The translations under genes and the position numbers were made by a program. DNA of 64,000 nucleotides from an uncultured Hyphomonas sp. (GTDB lineage: Bacteria; Pseudomonadota; Alphaproteobacteria; Caulobacterales; Hyphomonadaceae), in NCBI RefSeq assembly GCF_963677035.1, contig NZ_OY781472.1, positions 2,604,001 through 2,668,000 of the forward strand. Direction: 5' to 3'. The notes below the pieces were generated by a model. It made no database searches and was not told the origin of the DNA. It saw only the letters and a program-made list of their open reading frames with translations. Shown one piece after another: positions 1 through 8,390 of this stretch; position 1 is the stretch's first letter, and each line of letters begins with the position of its first letter.

Positions 1-799
1 GGTCTTCGAGTGTGGTCTCCAGCGGCACGTCGTCCTTCAGGCTCACGAGGTCGCGGGAGAGACGGATCTGGTCGGCAAAGTTGATCAGCGTCTCGCGGCG
101 CTTGGGCTGTTTGATCTCCTCCGCCCGGGCCAGCAGCGTGTCGAGATCGCCATATTCGCCGAGTAGGGTCGCCGCCGTCTTCACGCCGATGCCGGGGGCG
201 CCCGGCACATTGTCCACGCTGTCGCCGGCCAGCGACTGGACATCGACCACTTTCTCAGGGCCGACGCCGAATTTCTCGAAGACTTCGTCGCGGCCCATCG
301 TTTTGTTCTTCATCGTGTCGAGCATGACGATCTTGTCGGTGACAAGCTGCATCAGATCCTTGTCCGAAGAGACGATGGTGACGCGTGCGCCCTTGGCTTC
401 GGCCTGGCGGGCATAGGTGGCGATCAGGTCGTCGGCCTCGAAGCCCTGCAGTTCGATTGCGTGCACTGCGAAGGCCTCTGCCGCCCGGCGTACGAGCGGG
501 AATTGCGGGCGCAGCTCTTCCGGCGGCTCGTCCCGGTTGGCCTTGTACTGGTCGTACAGCTCGTTGCGGAACGTGTGGGAGGAGGCGTCGAAGATGCAGG
601 CAAAATGGGTCGGCCGGTCATGGCCCTTCAGGTCTTCCAGCAGCTTGAACAGCATGTTGCAGAAGCCGCTCACGGCGCCGATCGGCAGGCCGTCGGACGC
701 GCGCGTCAGCGGCGGCAATGCGTGGAACGCCCGGAAGATGTAGGCGCTGGCATCGACCAGATAGAGGTGGCTGTCCTTGGTGATCGGGGCGGTGGCCAT
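1..799 (-). CDS. polA: DNA polymerase I, N-terminal part (cut by window edge)
   Basis: This is the 5' end of a DNA polymerase I gene; the window stops after about 266 codons. The visible part is the 5'-3' exonuclease (FEN-like) domain used in Okazaki-fragment processing and excision repair. It begins MATAPITKDSHLYLVDASAY and shows the acidic and basic active-site blocks VDASAYIFRAFHA (about 15-27), FDASSHTFRNELYDQYKANR (about 70-89), EADDLIATYA (about 120-129), SSDKDLMQLV (about 142-151) and the helix-hairpin-helix stretch AGDSVDNVPGAPGIG (about 189-203). The ATG at 799 is preceded by AAGGAT about 9 nt upstream. No stop occurs in frame before position 1. The divergent membrane-protein gene starts 141 bp away. 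The polymerase domain lies outside the window and cannot be judged. Confidence 0.95.
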   Translation of the reverse strand, partial: MATAPITKDSHLYLVDASAYIFRAFHALPPLTRASDGLPIGAVSGFCNMLFKLLEDLKGHDRPTHFACIFDASSHTFRNELYDQYKANRDEPPEELRPQFPLVRRAAEAFAVHAIELQGFEADDLIATYARQAEAKGARVTIVSSDKDLMQLVTDKIVMLDTMKNKTMGRDEVFEKFGVGPEKVVDVQSLAGDSVDNVPGAPGIGVKTAATLLGEYGDLDTLLARAEEIKQPKRRETLINFADQIRLSRDLVSLKDDVPLETTLED

Positions 800-892
800 G
801 GGCGGGAATCCTTTTCTCGCGCATGGTTTAGCCGCCAGAGCGGGGCGCGTCACCCGCCCGTACACGGCGAAAGGATTCTGCTTGTGGAATGC

Positions 893-908
893 GTTACCCC
901 GGGTAAAC
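893..908. promoter_or_regulatory. Palindrome between polA and the small membrane gene
   Basis: TTACCC-C-GGGTAA at 894-906 is a perfect 13-nt palindrome in the 141-bp divergent gap between polA and the gene at 941. It lies 35 nt upstream of the latter's ATG, where an operator could sit. No regulator is encoded nearby, so its use is unknown. Confidence 0.3.
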
Positions 909-940
909 TTCGTGGACATAAAGGCCGGGGAGGGCAGATA

Positions 941-1369
941 ATGAGCGAACCAGCGATCAAAACGCCATGGCATTTGTGGGTCGTCGGCGGCCTCAGCCTG
1001 CTGTGGAACGCGTTTGGCTGTTACGACTTCACCATGACGGCCACCGACAATGCCGCCTATCTGGAGTCCTATCCGCAGGAGATGCGGGCCTATTGGCAGA
1101 ACATGCCGGGCTGGATCTGGATGGTCTGGGCCATTGGCGTATTCGGCAGCTTTCTGGGCAGCGTTGCTTTGTTGCTGCGCCGGACATTCGCCTATCCGCT
1201 GTTCGCTGCATCCTTTCTGGCTGCGCTGGTCAGCATGGGCCGGAGCCTGACTGACAAGGATGCGCCGACCATGGAGGGTCAGATGATGGTGTCCCTCGTC
1301 ATTCTCGCGATCATCGCACTGCTGGCCCTCTATGCCCGGTGGTTGTCGCACCGGGATGTCTTGCGCTGA
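941..1369 (+). CDS. Small integral membrane protein, unknown function
   Basis: A 142-residue protein, chosen to start at ATG 941 because AGGGCAG lies just upstream and the reading frame before it has no membrane or domain character. It has about four hydrophobic segments: near residues 10-25 (WHLWVVGGLSLLWNAFGCYD), 55-78 (WIWMVWAIGVFGSFLGSVAL), 83-100 and 115-135 (MMVSLVILAIIALLALYARW). The N-terminal pattern WNAFGCYDF is typical of a small uncharacterised inner-membrane family common in alphaproteobacteria and sphingomonads. I cannot assign a function. It stands alone between polA (divergent) and the oxidoreductase at 1410, which starts 40 nt after its stop. Confidence 0.75.
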   Translation: MSEPAIKTPWHLWVVGGLSLLWNAFGCYDFTMTATDNAAYLESYPQEMRAYWQNMPGWIWMVWAIGVFGSFLGSVALLLRRTFAYPLFAASFLAALVSMGRSLTDKDAPTMEGQMMVSLVILAIIALLALYARWLSHRDVLR

Positions 1370-1409
1370 CGCCGCAAGGCCCTAGCCTCTCCTGAAAAGG
1401 GAGAGACAG

Positions 1410-2432
1410 ATGAGCGAGATGAACCAGACCTGGGTGCTGCGCCAACGGCCGGTAGGCGATATCAAGGAAGGCGATCTCGAACTCGTCGAGACACCGCTGG
1501 AGCCTTTGCAAGAGGGCGAGGTGCGGGCGAAGACCGTGTATCTCTCCCTCGATCCGACAAACCGCATCTGGATGAGCGATGTCGACGCCTATCTGCCGCC
1601 GGTTGGCATTGGCGATGCGATGCGGGGCGGCGGCCTCGCCGTGGTCGTCGAAAGCAGGCATGACGGCTTCCAGCAGGGCGATGTGGTCAACACCGGTCTC
1701 GGCACCTGGACCATGTATCCGACGCTGCAGGGCGAAGGCCTGGCCAAGTTGCCGGTCCTGCCCGGCGTGCCGCTGACGGCTTATATGGGGCCGCTGGGCG
1801 CTACCGGCATGACGGCCTATTTCGGCCTTATGGACATTGGCAAGCCAAAGACCGGCGAGACGGTGGTTGTCTCCGCTGCGGCGGGGGCTGTCGGTTCCAT
1901 GGTGGGGCAGATCGCGAAGATCCAGGGCTGCCGGGCCGTCGGCATCGCAGGCAGTGACGACAAGTGCAAATGGCTGACAGAAACGGCCGGGTTCGACGCT
2001 GCCATCAACTACAAGACCGAGGATGTCGGCGCGGCGCTGGACAAGCATTGCCCGAATGGCATTGACGTCAATTTCGAGAATGTTGGTGGGCAGATCATGG
2101 ATGAAGTGATCGCGCGTCTGAACGATTTCTCGCGCATGCCGCTCTGCGGCCTGATCAGCACGTATAACGCGACCGATCCTGTGCCGGGCCCGTACAATTT
2201 CTCGAACCTGCTGATGCGGCGAACCCTGGTGAAAGGCTTCATCGTCATCGACTATTTCCCGCGTTTCCCGGAAGGCATCCAGCAGATGGCCCAATGGCTG
2301 ATGGCAGGGAAGCTTAAGTTCGAGACGGATGTGGTGAAGGGGTTCGAGAACGCCCCGTCCAGCCTGTCGCGGCTCTTCGAAGGCAAGAATCTCGGGAAAC
2401 TCGTCGTCGAGTGCAGCCCGCCGCCAGCCTGA
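1410..2432 (+). CDS. NADP-dependent MDR-family oxidoreductase (CurA/prostaglandin reductase type)
   Basis: A 340-residue, zinc-independent medium-chain dehydrogenase/reductase of the leukotriene B4 12-hydroxydehydrogenase / curcumin reductase group. These enzymes usually reduce the C=C bond of alpha,beta-unsaturated ketones and aldehydes with NADPH. Evidence is the N-terminal block WVLRQRPVGDIKEGDLEL, the LSLDPTNRIWMSD motif (about 47-59), the dinucleotide loop AAAGAVGSMVGQIAKIQGCR (about 155-174), and NYKTEDVGAALDKHCPNGID followed by NFENVGG (about 226-232), all typical of this clade. No zinc-ligand cysteine set is visible. Length is usual for the family. GGGAGAG sits just before the ATG. 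The natural substrate is not evident; detoxification of reactive carbonyls is a reasonable inference. Confidence 0.9.
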   Translation: MSEMNQTWVLRQRPVGDIKEGDLELVETPLEPLQEGEVRAKTVYLSLDPTNRIWMSDVDAYLPPVGIGDAMRGGGLAVVVESRHDGFQQGDVVNTGLGTWTMYPTLQGEGLAKLPVLPGVPLTAYMGPLGATGMTAYFGLMDIGKPKTGETVVVSAAAGAVGSMVGQIAKIQGCRAVGIAGSDDKCKWLTETAGFDAAINYKTEDVGAALDKHCPNGIDVNFENVGGQIMDEVIARLNDFSRMPLCGLISTYNATDPVPGPYNFSNLLMRRTLVKGFIVIDYFPRFPEGIQQMAQWLMAGKLKFETDVVKGFENAPSSLSRLFEGKNLGKLVVECSPPPA

Positions 2433-2506
2433 TTGCGTTGCCGTTCATCCCTCATTCAATTACAATGCGTTGTTATTGCGAGTGAATTGTCTGGAGGGGT
2501 AATGCG

Positions 2507-2908
2507 ATGCGCGCAAGGCGGCTGAACCTGGCCGGTGCGGCCCTCGCCGGGACGGGGCTGATTGTCCTGGCGGGGTGCACCAGCGAAGACATGGCGATGT
2601 TTGCCGATGCGATGGCGGAGGCCTCCGATGAAATGGCCGTCACGCTGACATCCGTGCCGGTCTTTGGCTGCGACTACAATATCGATGGGTATCTGGTTTG
2701 CGACGACACGGGCGACGGCTTTGCGGATCGCTATGCCGACTCTTACGATGCCGTCCCGGTTGCCTATTTGCCGGTGACGCCGCCCGTGCGGGTAAACGGA
2801 TATGGTGAAGCCTTCCAGTATGATGGCGAGTGTGATTGCTGGCTGCGTGAGCCGTCATTGGATGAAGCGCCGCCGCCCCGCGGCCACGATCATCACAGGG
2901 ACGATTAG
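2507..2908 (+). CDS. Small exported lipoprotein, unknown function
   Basis: A 133-residue protein with a lipoprotein signal: a basic start MRARRLN, a hydrophobic stretch and the lipobox LAGC with Cys about residue 24. The mature part is acidic and rich in Asp/Tyr. It contains DYNIDGYLVCDDTGDGFADR, which looks like an acidic, possibly calcium-binding loop, and a Pro/His-rich tail. A GGAGGGG ribosome-binding site lies about 6 nt before ATG 2507. Its stop overlaps the stop of the convergent transporter gene by 4 nt (TTAG read on both strands). No family recognised. Confidence 0.75.
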   Translation: MRARRLNLAGAALAGTGLIVLAGCTSEDMAMFADAMAEASDEMAVTLTSVPVFGCDYNIDGYLVCDDTGDGFADRYADSYDAVPVAYLPVTPPVRVNGYGEAFQYDGECDCWLREPSLDEAPPPRGHDHHRDD

Positions 2909-4389
2909 AGAACCATCGGGGCAATCCAGAAGCCGACGATTGTAATGATCACAACACCCATCAGGTTGATGCGGAAGCCTTGCCGGATCATCTTGCTGAT
3001 CGGCACTTTTCCTGTCGCATAGATCACGGCATTCGGCGCGGTTGCCACTGGCAGCATGAAGGCGCAGCTGGCGGCAACGGCGGCCGGAGCGAACAGGGAC
3101 TGCGGCGCTGCGCCGACCGCAACGGCCAGCGAGCCGATGATCGGCGACAGGGTCGTCATGGTCGCGACGTTCGAGGTCACTTCGGTGAGGAAGATGACGA
3201 GCGTGACCATGATGGCCACGATTACCAGCGGCGGGAAGACTCTCAGCATCTCCATTTGGATGCCGATCCAGTCCGACAGGCCCGTCGCATGCATGGCCTT
3301 GCCGAGCGAAATGCCGCCGCCGAACAGGATGATCACGCCCCATGGCAGTTTGACCGCTTCATCCCAGGTCATCAGGGCGCGGCGATCCTCGGTACCTGCG
3401 GGCACGAGGAAGACGAGGACGGCGCCGAACAGGGCGATCATCATGTCCGTCTGTCCGCCATAGGCTTCCAGCAGGGGGTAGCCCATGGAGGTCAGCAGCT
3501 TGGTCACGGGCAGGCGCAACACCCACATCGACGCGATGATGCCAAACACGATAGCGATGCGCTGCTCAGGCGTCTTGATCGGGCCGAGCTCAAGCAGGTC
3601 ATGGTGCACGGAGGCTGCCATCGACTCCCCATGCTTGTACTTTGGCAGGCCACGGGTGACGGCCCACCAGGCGGCTGGAATGAGGAGTGTGGCGGTCGGG
3701 ATGCCAAACGTCATCCACTGGCCGAAGCCGATGCCTTCGCCTGTCTCTTCCTGCAGCCATTTCAGGGCGATCAGGTTGGTGGGCGTTCCGATCGGCGTTG
3801 CCACGCCGCCAATGGACGCGGAATAGCAGACACCGAGCAGGATGGCGGTGGTGAACTTGCCTTCCTTGTCCTGCAGGGCCGCGGCCGCGGATATGGCGAT
3901 GGGCACCATCATCAGCGACGTCGCCGTATTCGAGATCCACATCGACAGCACGGCGGTGGCCAGCATGAAGCCGAAGATCAGGGCTTTGGGCGAGGTCCCC
4001 ACGCGGTCGACGATGTTGAGGGCGATGCGCTTGTGCAGGTGCCAGCGCTCAACCCCCAGCGCGATAACGAACCCGCCAAGCAGCAGGAGGACGATCGGAT
4101 CCATGTAGCTGCCGCTGATGGCGCGGGGCGAAAGGGCAGCCACACCCACGGCATCGGCGTGTTCGCCATGGCCAATGATCGCCGCACCAAGTGGCAAAAC
4201 AATCAGCGGCAGCAGGGAGGTCGCCGGGATCGGGATGGCTTCGGTTGCCCACCAGGTTGCCATCAGCACGAGCAGGCAGCCTGTGAGCCAGGCCGGCCAG
4301 GGCAGGCCTTCGGGCGGGCCTGCGAGAAGCATCAGTGCCGGAAGAAGAATCCCGAGGATGAGGCCAATCGTCCGGTGCGAGAGGGTCAT
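2905..4389 (-). CDS. SLC13/DASS-family sodium:anion symporter
   Basis: A 494-residue transporter with 11-13 hydrophobic segments, of the divalent anion:Na+ symporter family (citrate, C4-dicarboxylate, sulfate and similar anions). Family marks are WWATEAIPIPATSLLPLIVLP (about 46-66), the first substrate/sodium loop MWISNTATSLMMVPIA (SNT, about 150-165), PIGTPTNLIAL, and the second loop TEVTSNVATMTTLSPIIGS (SNV, about 399-417). It is the last gene of a four-gene minus-strand unit with cysK, a mercaptopyruvate sulfurtransferase and a cystathionine beta-lyase-like enzyme; its start overlaps the lyase stop by 4 nt. That context makes sulfate or a sulfur-containing anion a plausible substrate, but the loops alone do not separate this from dicarboxylates. 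Confidence 0.88.
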   Translation of the reverse strand: MTLSHRTIGLILGILLPALMLLAGPPEGLPWPAWLTGCLLVLMATWWATEAIPIPATSLLPLIVLPLGAAIIGHGEHADAVGVAALSPRAISGSYMDPIVLLLLGGFVIALGVERWHLHKRIALNIVDRVGTSPKALIFGFMLATAVLSMWISNTATSLMMVPIAISAAAALQDKEGKFTTAILLGVCYSASIGGVATPIGTPTNLIALKWLQEETGEGIGFGQWMTFGIPTATLLIPAAWWAVTRGLPKYKHGESMAASVHHDLLELGPIKTPEQRIAIVFGIIASMWVLRLPVTKLLTSMGYPLLEAYGGQTDMMIALFGAVLVFLVPAGTEDRRALMTWDEAVKLPWGVIILFGGGISLGKAMHATGLSDWIGIQMEMLRVFPPLVIVAIMVTLVIFLTEVTSNVATMTTLSPIIGSLAVAVGAAPQSLFAPAAVAASCAFMLPVATAPNAVIYATGKVPISKMIRQGFRINLMGVVIITIVGFWIAPMVL

Positions 4390-5543
4390 GCAGGGCCTTT
4401 CAGGGCGGTGAAGGCGGAGTCGAGCTCTACCTTAAGGTCTGAGACGGCCTCCAGGCCGACATGGATACGAAGCAGCGGACCTGCGCGGGATGCGGTCCAG
4501 CTGTCCTTGGAACGAGTCAGCTGGTGGTCACATGGAATGAGCAGGCTTTCATAGCCGCCCCATGAAAAACCCATGCCAAACAAGTGCAAAGCGCCCAGAA
4601 AACGATCCATTCCGCCTTCTGGAATGGCATTGAGAACGATACCGAACAGGCCGCTGGAGCCGGAAAAATCCCGTTTCCACAAAGCGTGGTCCGGGCTGGA
4701 GGGCAGGGCAGGGTGCAGCACTTCGGACACTTCCGGCCGGGCTTCCAGCCAGTTTGCGAGTTCCAGCGCCGCCGCTTCGTGTGCTCGCAGGCGGGTGTGC
4801 AGGGTGCGCATGCCGCGCAGGCAGAGATACGCATCATCCGGCGCAAGGCTGATCCCGAAATCCTCAGACGTCATGCCGATCCGATTGTAGAGCCGCTCGT
4901 CGGACGTGATGACAGCGCCGCCGAAGCCATCGGCGTGGCCGACGATATATTTCGTCATCGCCTGGACGACGATGTCGGCGCCGAGGGCCAGCGGCTTCAG
5001 GAAGTAACCGGCGCCCCACGTATTGTCAGCAATGGTTGTGACGCCGTGCTCGCGCGCCACGGCCGTGATCGCCGGAATGTCGGAAACCTCGAAGGTGAGG
5101 GAGCCGGGCGACTCCATAAAGATCGCCTGCGTCTCCCGCCGGATCAGGTCAGCGATCCCGGCGCCAATGCGAGGATCGTAACGGGTGGCCGAGACGCCCA
5201 TATATTTCAGGCGCCGTTCGCAAAAACGTGCTGTCGGGCCGTAGGCGCTGTCCGGGATCAGGACATGCCCGCCGGATTCGACACAGGAAGCGATGGCCAG
5301 AACACAGGCCTGTAGCCCATTGGAGGCAAGGCGCACATGGGTGCCGCCCTCAAGTTCGCAAAGTGCCGTTTCGAGTTCCCGGTGCACCGACAGGCCCATG
5401 CGGCCATAGCCGGGCTTGGAATCGTAGAGCGCTTTCTCGGTTTTGAAGAGGACCGTGGAGGCGCGCTCCAATGGTGGGTTCACCGTCACAGTGCCGAGCC
5501 GCGCGCCGCGCGTGTGAATAATCCGCGTTTCGGGCCGTTTCAT
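4386..5543 (-). CDS. metC: PLP-dependent cystathionine beta-lyase-type enzyme
   Basis: A 385-residue Cys/Met-metabolism PLP enzyme. Cystathionine beta-lyase cleaves cystathionine to homocysteine, pyruvate and ammonia. Evidence: NPPLERASTVLFKT at the start, YGRMGLSVHRELE (about 46-58), the cofactor block ASNGLQACVLAIASC (about 73-87), TIADNTWGAGYFLKPLALGA (about 170-189), and the Schiff-base lysine in AMTKYIVGHADG (Lys198). The segment YGRMGLSVHRELETALCELE is typical of the alphaproteobacterial MetC clade. It overlaps both neighbours by 4 nt (ATGA), so translation is probably coupled within the cysK-sseA-metC-SLC13 unit. A cysteine desulfhydrase side activity is possible in this family. Confidence 0.9.
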   Translation of the reverse strand: MKRPETRIIHTRGARLGTVTVNPPLERASTVLFKTEKALYDSKPGYGRMGLSVHRELETALCELEGGTHVRLASNGLQACVLAIASCVESGGHVLIPDSAYGPTARFCERRLKYMGVSATRYDPRIGAGIADLIRRETQAIFMESPGSLTFEVSDIPAITAVAREHGVTTIADNTWGAGYFLKPLALGADIVVQAMTKYIVGHADGFGGAVITSDERLYNRIGMTSEDFGISLAPDDAYLCLRGMRTLHTRLRAHEAAALELANWLEARPEVSEVLHPALPSSPDHALWKRDFSGSSGLFGIVLNAIPEGGMDRFLGALHLFGMGFSWGGYESLLIPCDHQLTRSKDSWTASRAGPLLRIHVGLEAVSDLKVELDSAFTALKGPA

Positions 5544-6385
5544 GCCGCGCCTGTCGCAACAGGACGGGAGGCGTCAGACGCCCATTCGGTCCATGACCCA
5601 TCATAGACCGCGACGTCCCAGTTGCCGAGCCGCGCAAAGCCAAGCGCGAGGATGGCTGCCGTAACGCCGGAGCCACAGGTCGTGATGACGGGGGCATCTT
5701 TTTCGGGCAGCAGGGCTTTCAGCTCGCTGGCAGATTTCAGAGAGCCGTCGGCATTGATCAGATCGGCGGATGGCGCGTTGAAGCTGCCGGGGATATGGCC
5801 GGAGGGGAGGTCTTCCCGCGGCTCCGGCGCTTCGCCCGTGAAGCGGCCGGCTGCGCGGGCGTCCACGATGGTGTGCGAGCCGCTTTCAGACGCGGCGGCC
5901 ACCTGAGCTGCGTCCTTCAACAGGTCACTGCGGACACGGGCGGTGAAGTGGCGTTCCACGGCGACCGGCGGCATGTCTTCAAGTGCGCCGCCTTCGGCCT
6001 TCCAGGCGTCGAGGCCGCCATCCAGCACTTTCACGTCATTGTGGCCCATGACGCGCAGCATCCACCAGACGCGGGCGGCGGCGCAGTATTTGTTGCTGTC
6101 ATAGACGATCACCCGGTTTCCGTCGCCGATGCCCAGCTTGCGCACCCGGGAGGAGAACAGGATCGGATCAGGCATCATGTGGGGCAGATCTGTCCCGCCG
6201 GCCTTGATGGCGTCGATATCGAAATGGACCGCGCCGGGAATGTGCGCCTCTGCCCAATCATCCCGGCCGGTCTTCCCGGCCTTGAGGAATGGGGCGTAAT
6301 AGGTTGCGTCAACAACCCGGATATCGGGTGCGTTGAGATTCTGCTTCAGCCAGCCTGCGGTGACGAGGGGGTCGCCCGTTTCCAT
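5540..6385 (-). CDS. sseA: 3-mercaptopyruvate sulfurtransferase (two-rhodanese-domain)
   Basis: A 281-residue sulfurtransferase with two tandem rhodanese domains. The first (about 10-135) is inactive, and the second (about 160-275) carries the catalytic Cys237 in the loop CGSGVTA. That loop is the mercaptopyruvate sulfurtransferase signature, whereas thiosulfate sulfurtransferases usually have CRKGVT. Other marks are VDATYYAPFLKAGKTGRDDW, IPGAVHFDID and YDSNKYCAAARVWWMLRVMG. It would move sulfur from 3-mercaptopyruvate to thiols or cyanide. It starts 3 nt after the cysK stop and overlaps the next gene by 4 nt, placing cysteine synthesis, cysteine-derived sulfane sulfur and cystathionine cleavage in one transcript. 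Confidence 0.93.
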   Translation of the reverse strand: METGDPLVTAGWLKQNLNAPDIRVVDATYYAPFLKAGKTGRDDWAEAHIPGAVHFDIDAIKAGGTDLPHMMPDPILFSSRVRKLGIGDGNRVIVYDSNKYCAAARVWWMLRVMGHNDVKVLDGGLDAWKAEGGALEDMPPVAVERHFTARVRSDLLKDAAQVAAASESGSHTIVDARAAGRFTGEAPEPREDLPSGHIPGSFNAPSADLINADGSLKSASELKALLPEKDAPVITTCGSGVTAAILALGFARLGNWDVAVYDGSWTEWASDASRPVATGAA

Positions 6386-6388
6386 TCC

Positions 6389-7393
6389 TTACCCTTTGAT
6401 CCATGGCGGAACCGGCAAATCTTTCGATTGCAGGAATTCCGGATTGTATAGTTTCGACTGATAGCGATTGCCGTAGTCGCAGAGTATCGTAACAATCGTG
6501 TGGCCGGGGCCAAGATCCTTCGCCATTTTTACTGCACCGGCGACATTGATGCCTGAAGACCCGCCAAGGCAAAGCCCTTCATGCTGGACCAGGTCGAACA
6601 ACACGTTGAGGGCTTCGGTATCGGTGCAGCGATAGGCCCGGTCCACGACAATGTTTTCCAGGTTCGCCGTGATCCGGCCCTGACCGATGCCTTCGGTGAT
6701 CGACGTGCCTTCGGATTTCAGAACGCCATGGGCGAAATACTCATACATCGCCGCGCCGCCCGGGTCGGCCAGGCCGATCTGGACCGACTCGCGCTTTTCC
6801 TTCAGCGCCATCGAGATGCCACCCAGCGTTCCGCCAGAGCCGACAGCGCAGATGAAGGCATCGAGCTTGCCGTCGGTCTGGGTCCAGATCTCCTGGCCGG
6901 TCGTGTCATAGTGGGCCTTGCGGTTCGAGACATTGTCGAACTGGTTGGCCCAGATCGCTCCGTTGGGTTCGCTCTTTGCGAGGTCTTCGGCCAGCCTTCG
7001 TGAATAATGCTGGTAATTGTTCGGATTGGCGTAAGGCACCGCGTCCACTTCGATCAGCTCGGCGCCGAGCAGGCGGATGGCGTCTTTCTTCTCCTGGCTT
7101 TGCGTGCGGGGCATGACGATGACCACGCGATAACCGAGTGCCGCCCCGACAAGGGCGAGGCCGATACCGGTATTGCCAGCCGTCCCTTCCACGATGGTTC
7201 CGCCCGGCTTCAACTCTCCCGCGGCTTCCGCGTCGCGCACGATTCCGAGGGCCGGACGGTCTTTCACGGACTGGCCGGGATTCAGGAACTCACATTTTCC
7301 AAGGATCTCACAGCCGGTCTCGTCAGAGACCTTGTTGAGGCGCAGGAGTGGCGTGTTGCCGATGAGATCGATAACGGATCGGTAGGTTTGCAT
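6389..7393 (-). CDS. cysK: Cysteine synthase A (O-acetylserine sulfhydrylase)
   Basis: A 334-residue PLP-dependent beta-substitution enzyme that makes cysteine from O-acetylserine and sulfide. It opens MQTYRSVIDLIGNTPLLRLN; the PLP lysine is Lys44 in NPGQSVKDRPAL. Further family marks are the substrate loop EGTAGNTGIGLAL (about 68-80), the phosphate-binding loop GSGGTLGG (about 182-189) and GLCLGGSSGINVAGA. The C-terminal block GNRYQSKLYNPEFLQSK belongs to the longer alphaproteobacterial clade. I place the start at ATG 7393. A longer frame to 7498 adds 35 residues including PVCDGCPA, but leaves only 23 bp to the divergent gene and carries no domain signal; CAGGACAG before that ATG means it cannot be fully excluded. 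First gene of the sulfur operon. Confidence 0.92.
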   Translation of the reverse strand: MQTYRSVIDLIGNTPLLRLNKVSDETGCEILGKCEFLNPGQSVKDRPALGIVRDAEAAGELKPGGTIVEGTAGNTGIGLALVGAALGYRVVIVMPRTQSQEKKDAIRLLGAELIEVDAVPYANPNNYQHYSRRLAEDLAKSEPNGAIWANQFDNVSNRKAHYDTTGQEIWTQTDGKLDAFICAVGSGGTLGGISMALKEKRESVQIGLADPGGAAMYEYFAHGVLKSEGTSITEGIGQGRITANLENIVVDRAYRCTDTEALNVLFDLVQHEGLCLGGSSGINVAGAVKMAKDLGPGHTIVTILCDYGNRYQSKLYNPEFLQSKDLPVPPWIKG

Positions 7394-7521
7394 GCGGGCG
7401 GTTTCCAGGTCGGTTTCCGGGTTGAGACGGGAAGCTAGGGCGCCCCGCGCTGCAGGACAACCGTCGCAGACCGGGCTTCCCCTAAACTGATCCATCATCT
7501 GTCCTGTTGCGTAAACAGGCC

Positions 7522-8229
7522 ATGCGAAACCTTATTCATGGATTCTCTGCGCTGATACTTGCCTTCGGACTGGCCGTTGCCGGGCCTGCAGCAGCAGACA
7601 ATTTGCCCGCTGATAGCGGCCTCGTCTGGACGCCAAAGGATGGCGATGTGATCCGCTTCGATGTCCGCCGCCAGGGCAAACCCTTCGGCACCCACGAAGT
7701 ACGGTTCGATGTTTTGCCCGACGGAACGATTGAAGCTCACACACATGTGAAGCTGCGCGCTGGCTTCGGCCCCATACCGCTCTACCGGTATGATCTGGAT
7801 GCCACCGGGCGCTGGCAGGAGGGCCGGTTGGTCAGCCTTGAGGGCAAGGTTTTCAAGAATGGCAAGAAGGGATCGGTCACCGCTGAGGCGGACGGATCTG
7901 TCATCGATGTCAATGGAACCGGATTTGAAGGCACTGTGCCGGCGACCACCATTCCGGCGAGTCATTGGAACGTTGCTGAGACGCAGGCCGATGAGCTTCT
8001 TTCCTCTGAAAATGGTCAGGTGATTGATGTTTCAGTCCGCCCGGAAGGGCGCGAGACGCTGACGATCGCTGGAGAGCAGGTCGAAGCGAATAAATTTCTG
8101 CTCGATTCCGATATCGACGTGACCCTCTGGTATGACGATGCCGGGCGATGGCTGAAACTGTCGTTTTCTGCGCGCGGCCAGGAAATCGACTATGTCCTTG
8201 AAGCGCCTTACTGGCACGACCAGGGATAG
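7522..8229 (+). CDS. Secreted DUF6134-family protein
   Basis: A 235-residue exported protein with a clear Sec signal, MRNLIHGFSALILAFGLAVA followed by AxA cleavage about residue 26. A TTG at 7507 would add five residues; ATG 7522 gives the more usual signal peptide. The mature part is beta-rich with the pattern RFDVRRQGKPFGTHEVRFDV and RYDLDATGRWQEGRLVSLEG (about 90-109). That matches my recollection of DUF6134, a periplasmic or outer-membrane-associated family of unknown role found in alphaproteobacteria. It diverges from cysK across a 128-bp gap and is followed by a strong hairpin terminator, so it is probably monocistronic. Function unknown. Confidence 0.75.
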   Translation: MRNLIHGFSALILAFGLAVAGPAAADNLPADSGLVWTPKDGDVIRFDVRRQGKPFGTHEVRFDVLPDGTIEAHTHVKLRAGFGPIPLYRYDLDATGRWQEGRLVSLEGKVFKNGKKGSVTAEADGSVIDVNGTGFEGTVPATTIPASHWNVAETQADELLSSENGQVIDVSVRPEGRETLTIAGEQVEANKFLLDSDIDVTLWYDDAGRWLKLSFSARGQEIDYVLEAPYWHDQG

Positions 8230-8249
8230 CGGAACCGGTGCCTTACAGA

Positions 8250-8281
8250 CCAGATAGATGAAATTTCATCGATCTGGCTTT
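8250..8281 (+). terminator. Hairpin terminator after the DUF6134 gene
   Basis: CCAGAT-A-GATGAAA pairs with TTTCATC-G-ATCTGG at 8250-8277 (one mismatch in a 14-bp stem), followed by CTTTC. It lies 20 nt after the stop at 8229 and works as an intrinsic terminator by shape, though the T-tract is short. Confidence 0.6.
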
Positions 8282-8390
8282 CTCCCCGTTCACTCGAAAT
8301 TTGTACAAGTGATTCACCCGACGTTCTTCCGGTGGGAAGGGAGAATGCGGCGGTGTCCGGTCAGCCGGGCTATGTGATGGGGATCATACA

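Noticed and set aside
461-940. Long N-terminal extension of the small membrane protein at 941
   Set aside because: The extension overlaps polA, has no domain or membrane signal, and a good ribosome site sits before ATG 941.
2980-4554. A 524-codon plus-strand open frame opposite the SLC13 transporter
   Set aside because: Antisense shadow of a membrane protein; charged, low-complexity sequence without homology features.
7394-7498. Extended cysK start at 7498 with a CxxC-like PVCDGCPA segment
   Set aside because: It would leave 23 bp for two divergent promoters and adds sequence outside the enzyme fold. A weak ribosome site exists, so it is not wholly excluded, but ATG 7393 fits the family start.
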